Assembly: GCA_023055355.1 (NCBI GenBank)
Contig: JALJCS010000028.1
Location: 4,154,418 to 4,218,417 of the forward strand
Source: Agelaius tricolor
Taxonomy: Eukaryota; Chordata; Aves; Passeriformes; Icteridae
DNA: 64,000 nucleotides
Reading direction: 5' to 3'
Shown here piece after piece: positions 59,844-64,000 of this stretch (the first letter of the stretch is position 1; each line of letters begins with the position of its first letter). Both the position numbers and the translations under genes were made by a program. The notes beneath the pieces were generated by a model that had not been told where the DNA came from, ran no database searches, and saw nothing but the letters and a program-made list of their open reading frames with translations.

Positions 59844-60510
59844 TGTACTCACGATGAGTACAGCCCAAAAGCCCTGGCTCTAAGATGGGCTGGACCTGCA
59901 GCACCGGCCTGATGAAAACGAGAGCAGGCTCCTGGTACTGAAGTGATTTCAGCATTTATTATAATAAAAAGAAAGGCCTAAAGCAAGGGGTACTGAAGTG
60001 ATTTGAGGATTTATTATAATAAAAAGAAAGGCCTAAAGCAAGGGGTACTGAAGTGATTTGAGGATTTATTATAATAAAAAGAAAGGCCTAAAGCAAGGGG
60101 TACTGAAGTGATTTGAGGATTTATTCTAATAAAAGAAAGGCCTAAAGCAAGGGGGCCCGGGCTGGGCAGGAGCGGGCCTGGGGCTCCTTCAGCAGCGATG
60201 GCCCCGATGTCCCAGGGGAACGGCTCAGCTTCCCTGGGTCAGGAGCCCCTTTTTATCCTGGCTTTTGTCCCTTGGATTGGTTTCTGTTTGGATCCTTCAT
60301 TTGCATGAAGGTTTTAGGCCTTGACTGGCCATTGCAGTTCTCTCCAGGCTGGCTCGTGGTGCACTTTACTGAGGTGTGTTATGGTATGCTGAGTACCGGA
60401 TTTCTGATAACTACCATTTTAACCCCTTTTACAATATAACAACCAAACTAACAGTACACGCTTAACGATCTATCAACTATTTTACAACAGCTTCTAACCT
60501 ATTTTTAACA
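59844..60510 (-). mobile_element. LTR, family G copy 2, minus strand, abutting the CpG island
   Basis: On the minus strand it starts TGTTAAAAATAGGTTAGAAG and ends near CATCGTGAGTACA, about 667 bp with TG...CA ends. A TATA-like GATAAAAAGG lies before the R-like region, which is expanded into four 55-bp units each with AATAAA. No convincing TSD is seen. Its 5' edge lies only about 20-30 bp from the CpG-rich sequence. It shares its core with G copy 1 (53031) and its 5' part with 55020-55160. Confidence 0.8.
59934..60152 (-). repeat. 55-bp tandem repeat, 4 copies, each with a poly(A) hexamer
   Basis: Units begin GGTACTGAAGTGATTT at 59934, 59989, 60044 and 60099. The last is 54 bp. Each has a minus-strand AATAAA (plus TTTATT at 59955, 60010, 60065 and 60120). 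Units 2-4 are more alike (GAGGATTTATT) than unit 1 (CAGCATTTATT), suggesting later expansion. Confidence 0.95.
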
Positions 60511-60692
60511 GGCCAGGTGCTGCAAAAGTTTCTGGTAGTTTCCGTCCCAAGACGGCCCCGGTCTCGGCGTGGTGGCAGAGCCGGACTCCCATCCCCATTC
60601 TGCAGTCACAGGAGGCATCAGCATCCCTCTCCAAAGGGCAGCCTGCAAACCAAGGGCTCCCTCTGCGGGCGGGCGGGGCAGTCCCGGATGGT

Positions 60693-60744
60693 CCCGCATC
60701 CCGGAGGGGACACAGGGACCCGCATCCCGGAGGGGACACAGGGA
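60693..60744 (+). repeat. 26-bp tandem duplication in CpG island
   Basis: CCCGCATCCCGGAGGGGACA starts at 60693 and again at 60719, two exact units. Confidence 0.92.
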
Positions 60745-60756
60745 CCGCAGCCGCTC

Positions 60757-60768
60757 CGTTACCTGCCC
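60757..60768 (-). promoter_or_regulatory. Candidate minus-strand splice donor
   Basis: On the minus strand the sequence is GGGCAG|GTAACG. It could end an exon transcribed leftward from the island, toward the G LTR. Single donor motifs are common by chance. Confidence 0.25.
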
Positions 60769-60928
60769 TCTCCTCTGAGGAGTTCCGCGGGACGGGCTGG
60801 CACCGGGGCACGTTCCTGAGCGCAGTGTCCGCCCTGCCCGGCGCTACCGGGCCCTGCGGTGCGGCTGCTTTCCGCTCCAGGGCTGCCTGTCCGCCCGGCA
60901 CCGCCGCACCGCGGGCCGCGCACGGGGC

Positions 60929-61018
60929 ACGGTTGATATGGTTGATATGGGTTATACGGATTATATGGTTGATATGGGTTATATGGATTATATGGATTAT
61001 ATGGGTTATTTGGTTGGT
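60929..61018 (+). repeat. 9-bp minisatellite, 10 units, AT-rich, inside CpG island
   Basis: Units such as ATGGTTGAT, ATGGGTTAT and ATGGATTAT repeat in 9-bp phase from 60929 to 61018 with variant bases at fixed positions. It is AT-rich and almost CpG-free, in sharp contrast to flanking sequence. Because 9 is a multiple of 3, every frame stays open: a minus frame reads repeating NPY/QPY and plus frames read repeating IW-plus-one. That is expected of any stop-free 9-bp array and is not evidence of coding. Confidence 0.95.
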
Positions 61019-61095
61019 ATCCGCCGTTTCTAGTGCGGCCACAGCGCCGCCCGCAGCCCGGCGGGGCGGCGGCAGCCCCGCAGCTCCGCACCGCA

Positions 61096-61120
61096 CGGCT
61101 CGGCTCGGCTCGGCTCGGCT
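61096..61120 (+). repeat. (CGGCT)5
   Basis: Five exact CGGCT units within the CpG island. Confidence 0.93.
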
Positions 61121-61185
61121 CCCCGGCACAGCGGCGGCCGCTGCCGGCCGCCCTTCCGCCCGCCCGCCCTTCCGCTCGGCGGAGC

Positions 61186-61245
61186 GGCATCCCAAGGAGC
61201 GGCATCCCAAGGAACGACATCCCAAGGAACGGCATCCCAAGGAAC
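61186..61245 (+). repeat. 15-bp tandem repeat, 4 units, in CpG island
   Basis: GGCATCCCAAGGAGC, then GGCATCCCAAGGAAC, GACATCCCAAGGAAC and GGCATCCCAAGGAAC. The period is a multiple of 3, so frames on both strands remain open (plus HPKER-type, minus LGMP-type). It lies upstream of the plus-strand donor, so could be part of a 5' untranslated exon. Confidence 0.95.
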
Positions 61246-61365
61246 GGCGGCGGGGCCGGGTCAGGGCTACGGGACCGGCACCGCGGCTGCAGCGATCACC
61301 GGCGGAGCGGAGCCCGGCATCGCCGCGAGCCCGCGGTGCTGCTGCTGCTGCCGCCCGGCGGGGCC

Positions 61366-61374
61366 GAGGTGAGC
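61366..61374 (+). promoter_or_regulatory. Candidate splice donor of a first exon
   Basis: GAG|GTGAGC is a near-consensus 5' splice site at the 3' side of the CpG island. No ATG lies between about 61230 and the donor, so an exon ending here would be non-coding over that span. No acceptor can be assigned. Confidence 0.5.
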
Positions 61375-61545
61375 GATGCGTTCCGCGGTTCCGCGGCCCC
61401 GGGGCTCTGCGAGGTTTTGGGAGTCTGTGAGCACAGCCCGTCTGCCGTGATGCTCTGTCCTCAGCGTTCGGTTCTGCTCGGGGGGGTGGACTGGGGTATC
61501 GGTCGGGCTCCCCGGTCCCGCAGTGCTTAGAGACAACCGTGCCTT

Positions 61546-61554
61546 TTTTTTTCT

Positions 61555-61586
<32 letters not shown>

Positions 61587-61760
61587 TTTTGTTTTGTTTT
61601 GTTTGGGTTTTTTGTTTGTTTTTTTTTTGGGTTTTTTTGGGGTTTTTATTTTTGTTTTATTTTAACTCCCCCTCTCTCCCCTTCCCCTTTCCCTTTTTTC
61701 TTCCCCTTTCCCTTTTTTCTTCCCCTTTCCCTTTTTTCTTCCCCCCGGCAATTCAGCAGC
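61546..61760 (+). repeat. T-rich/pyrimidine low-complexity tract with 19-bp repeats
   Basis: T runs and GTTTT units are followed by three copies of a 19-bp TTCCCCTTTCCCTTTTTTC unit starting at 61682, 61701 and 61720. It lies immediately downstream of the island and the candidate donor. Open frames through it (poly-F) are artefacts. Confidence 0.92.
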
Positions 61761-64000
61761 TAAACCCCCTCAGCTGTGTGTTTAGCCAACTCTCGCTGGG
61801 AGCTGTGGATAGTTCATGAATATGCACAGGGAGATCGTTTCCCGGGAGGCTGCCTCTATAACGAGCTGATTGAGCTGCGCCTGCAGCAGGGCTGCTCTCC
61901 TGAGGGAAAAGTTGGGAGCCAGAACTGAGGAGCTTTGTGTCCCTGGCTTCACGGAGGCTTGGCCAGCCTCCCTGAGGAGGAGCAGAGTCAGTGGGGTATT
62001 GGCCGTACTCAGGGGTGTTAGCAGGTCCAGCCAGGCAGGATCCTCATCTGCTGTGTGCCCAAAAGATATAAAGAGCATCACGTAACTAGAACCTTCCTGT
62101 TTTATACCAGCTTGTGTAGAAATGGACTTTTCCTGTCTAAAAACACTGCACCACTTAATAAGGACATTTCATTGCTTAGCAACAGTCCCAACTTAGCTTG
62201 GTCCTTATGGCTCTTGCCATTCAGGTGGTCTCCAAAGATGTGCCAGTAAAGCAGCCGCTGTCCTGGAGGGAAAGAATCTCTTCTCTTTCTTCCTTGGTGA
62301 TGCCATGATCAAGCCAAACGAGCAGGGATGGTTGCTACTGCCCAAGAATTTAAGAGCACTTGAGAGACTGGGAGCTGAGCGAAACTGAAAAATTCCAGGC
62401 CAGACAAAGCTGGAAGTGGCCAATCCCTCAGGCATGTGCGGGACTTTGCAGCTGCCCTGTTGATGCATCCTGTGTCTCTTGCACCTTTGTTTTGTGCACA
62501 GCCGTAGCAGCATGCTGGTTAACAACCTTCATTTATGCAATGATTAGAATAGTATTTTGACAGCTGTGCAGAGTCTGCTGGTGTTTAATGTACAAATAAG
62601 TTCCTTTAAAACCAGGCTGATGTCCTCGTCTGCTGCAGCAAGACAGACTGGTTGAGTGGGGTGAGGACTTGTGCTTTGGAAGAGCAATTCAAATGACAAA
62701 TAAACACACAGACCTTTTGCTCACAAAGCCACATCCTGATACACATAAAATTTGCTACCTTAGAAACTCAGGCTTTTAAGAACAATTTCCCCATGAAAAT
62801 TTGTGTAAGCTTTTGAAACTAGCTGTCCTCATCAGAACAACTCTGCCTGGGGACAATATTTTTGTTTCTTTCTCACCAGTAACCTTGTGAAGTGTTGATA
62901 AAGATAGAATCCACAGCACCAGCTTCCTTTAATTGCTCTTTTAGACTGTGTATCTAGATGGAAACCTAGCAACACAACAACTGTATTGAAGGAAGATATT
63001 TCACTTCTTTTATCACCCTGGATGCATCTTTAGAGGTTAGACTCATCAAACTAGTCTCTTTACCCCTTGGAGCCTTATAGCTTGATTCTCTAAGCCTGGA
63101 ATAAAACAGAACTGAGCTGGTGAAAAAGACAACAAAGCTGGAATGGAAATGCTTAATATGATAAAAGATCCATTCTTCCTTTCTTCCTGCTGCCCCTGTG
63201 CATACCTGCAGTATTCCCATGGGGAAGATGTTCCTCTACAGAGAGAGAATGCTTATCTAATAGGAAAATGATTTAAGGGGAAACTACCCATCAAGCATTT
63301 GTGTCCCTTTCACCTAGAGGCACAAGGGGAAAGCTGAGGGAGCAATGGCCCAGAGCAGTGTGGAACAGTGTAATATGTGAGAACTGGGCTGGCATTGGGG
63401 AAGAAGCATCAGCATCACCCAATCTCCAACTGCCCACAGTGGTGATGACTGCGATTCAGTCTCTGCAATGTACAGGGAAAATTCCTCCTCAGGGGTAGAG
63501 AAAAACCCCCAACACACAACCCTAAACACAAGCTGAAGTCACTTATACTCTGTCCAGATTTCCCTCACTGGCTCTAGTGTGGTGTTTTTAGCTATATTGA
63601 CAAACACCCTTGTTGTGCATGTGGTTCCTTACCATAGAATAGGGCACTTACAGGGAGTCAAGGTGGCAATATCTGACCTGGCTCTTTGTAATTTGGGGGC
63701 ACATAAATGAGGGATTTCACACTGTTAAAATTGCTGTTAGTTTTTAGATGTTTGGGGGAAATGTGTTTGCTAGGTGCTAAAAATTCTTTTAATATCTAGT
63801 GTGTCCTTGGCTGTGCCTTCCAAGATCTTGTGCTTTTTTCAGTATTAATGAATTAAACATCACAAATGCCTTTGTCACACCAACAGATTAAGCAGTTAGG
63901 TTACAGGAAAACTCTGACCCCTTCTGTATCTGTAATTTCTGAACTGCAAATGAAGTGTTGTTGACAAGCTGTATTTTGCAGGAGTTTATGGGGTGGCTGT
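61761..64000. other. Unique sequence downstream of CpG island, possible first intron
   Basis: No LTR, tandem array or recognisable exon is seen. If the plus-strand donor at 61368 is real, this would be intron 1. The region just after the T tract (61760-62090) is moderately GC-rich and could hold additional 5' sequence, with no direct support. Confidence 0.45.

Larger units (their letters stand above)
60530..61520. promoter_or_regulatory. CpG island, probable promoter of an unidentified gene
   Basis: CpG density rises sharply at about 60540 and stays high for roughly 1 kb, unlike the CpG-poor rest of the window. GC-box-like GGGCGGGCGGGG is at about 60667 and its complement near 61157. A consensus splice donor CCGAG|GTGAGC is on the plus strand at 61368/61369. 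A weaker GGGCAG|GTAACG is on the minus strand at 60763/60762. Open frames run through both strands because GC-rich DNA has few stops. I recognise no encoded protein. The simplest reading is a promoter with a mostly untranslated first exon on the plus strand, possibly bidirectional. Confidence 0.8.

Noticed and set aside
60494..61240. 248-residue minus-strand open frame, and 201/165-residue plus-strand frames, in the CpG island
   Set aside because: GC-rich DNA and 9- and 15-bp arrays (multiples of 3) keep frames open on both strands. No recognisable domain is present and the residues reflect the repeats.
61523..61819. Phenylalanine-rich frame after the CpG island
   Set aside because: It is a translation of a T-rich simple tract.
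1..64000. CR1-type LINE, tRNA, rRNA, or CRISPR array
   Set aside because: No CR1 3' repeat, cloverleaf with A/B boxes, rRNA core or spaced direct-repeat array was noticed by eye on either strand. Old fragments could be missed without a library search.

Overview
The window looks like vertebrate nuclear DNA from a bird, most probably a songbird. Many short LTRs of a few families are scattered as solo copies among unique AT-rich, CpG-poor sequence. There is one abrupt CpG island and no compact gene layout. Assignment to songbirds rests on my general familiarity with passerine repeat landscapes, not on a database match. I recognise no protein-coding gene. Almost all open frames are short, random, or lie inside LTRs.

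LTRs are the dominant content. Family A (six copies, about 580-750 bp) runs from TGTCCTGG to CAAGACA. Four of its copies have perfect 5-bp target-site duplications (TSDs): GACTC, GGGAA, GTGGC and AGGGT. A related superfamily B/C (sixteen recognisable copies, about 270-500 bp) begins TGTCAC or TGTGGC and carries an AATAAA signal followed by a shared TGGAGTCAGAT block. Four copies have perfect 6-bp TSDs (CCACAG, GTGGAG, GACACT, GTGTTT) and several more have one-mismatch pairs. The TSD lengths suggest an ERVL-like class for A and an ERVK-like class for B/C. Families E, F, G, H, I and J, a distant C relative (L) and some doubtful elements add further copies. No internal gag/pol/env region is present, so these read as solo LTRs left by recombination.

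Layout: 1-9 kb has A1-A3, H, E1 and a TTCC microsatellite. 9-20 kb has C and B copies and a 166-bp tandem duplication. 20-28 kb has A4, an inverted E pair, B3/B4 and a (TGGA)14 tract. 28-38 kb is mostly unique with B copies, including a tight inverted pair (B5/B6). 38-54 kb has J, A5, A6 and a cluster of C copies, one inserted exactly at the edge of a G LTR. 54-60 kb is mostly unique with G fragments and B8.

The only strong gene-like signal is the CpG island at about 60.53-61.52 kb. It has GC boxes, a good plus-strand splice donor at 61368/61369 and a weaker minus-strand donor at 60763/60762. It is probably a promoter with a non-coding or unrecognised first exon. A minus-strand G LTR with four tandem 55-bp units, each holding a poly(A) hexamer, abuts its left side. 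A 9-bp AT-rich minisatellite sits inside the island. I found no tRNA or rRNA gene, CRISPR array, bacterial-type operon or clearly new system. The most interesting items are the island minisatellite, the LTR abutting the promoter, the variable 46-bp repeat inside family A, and several duplications or nestings that record insertion history.
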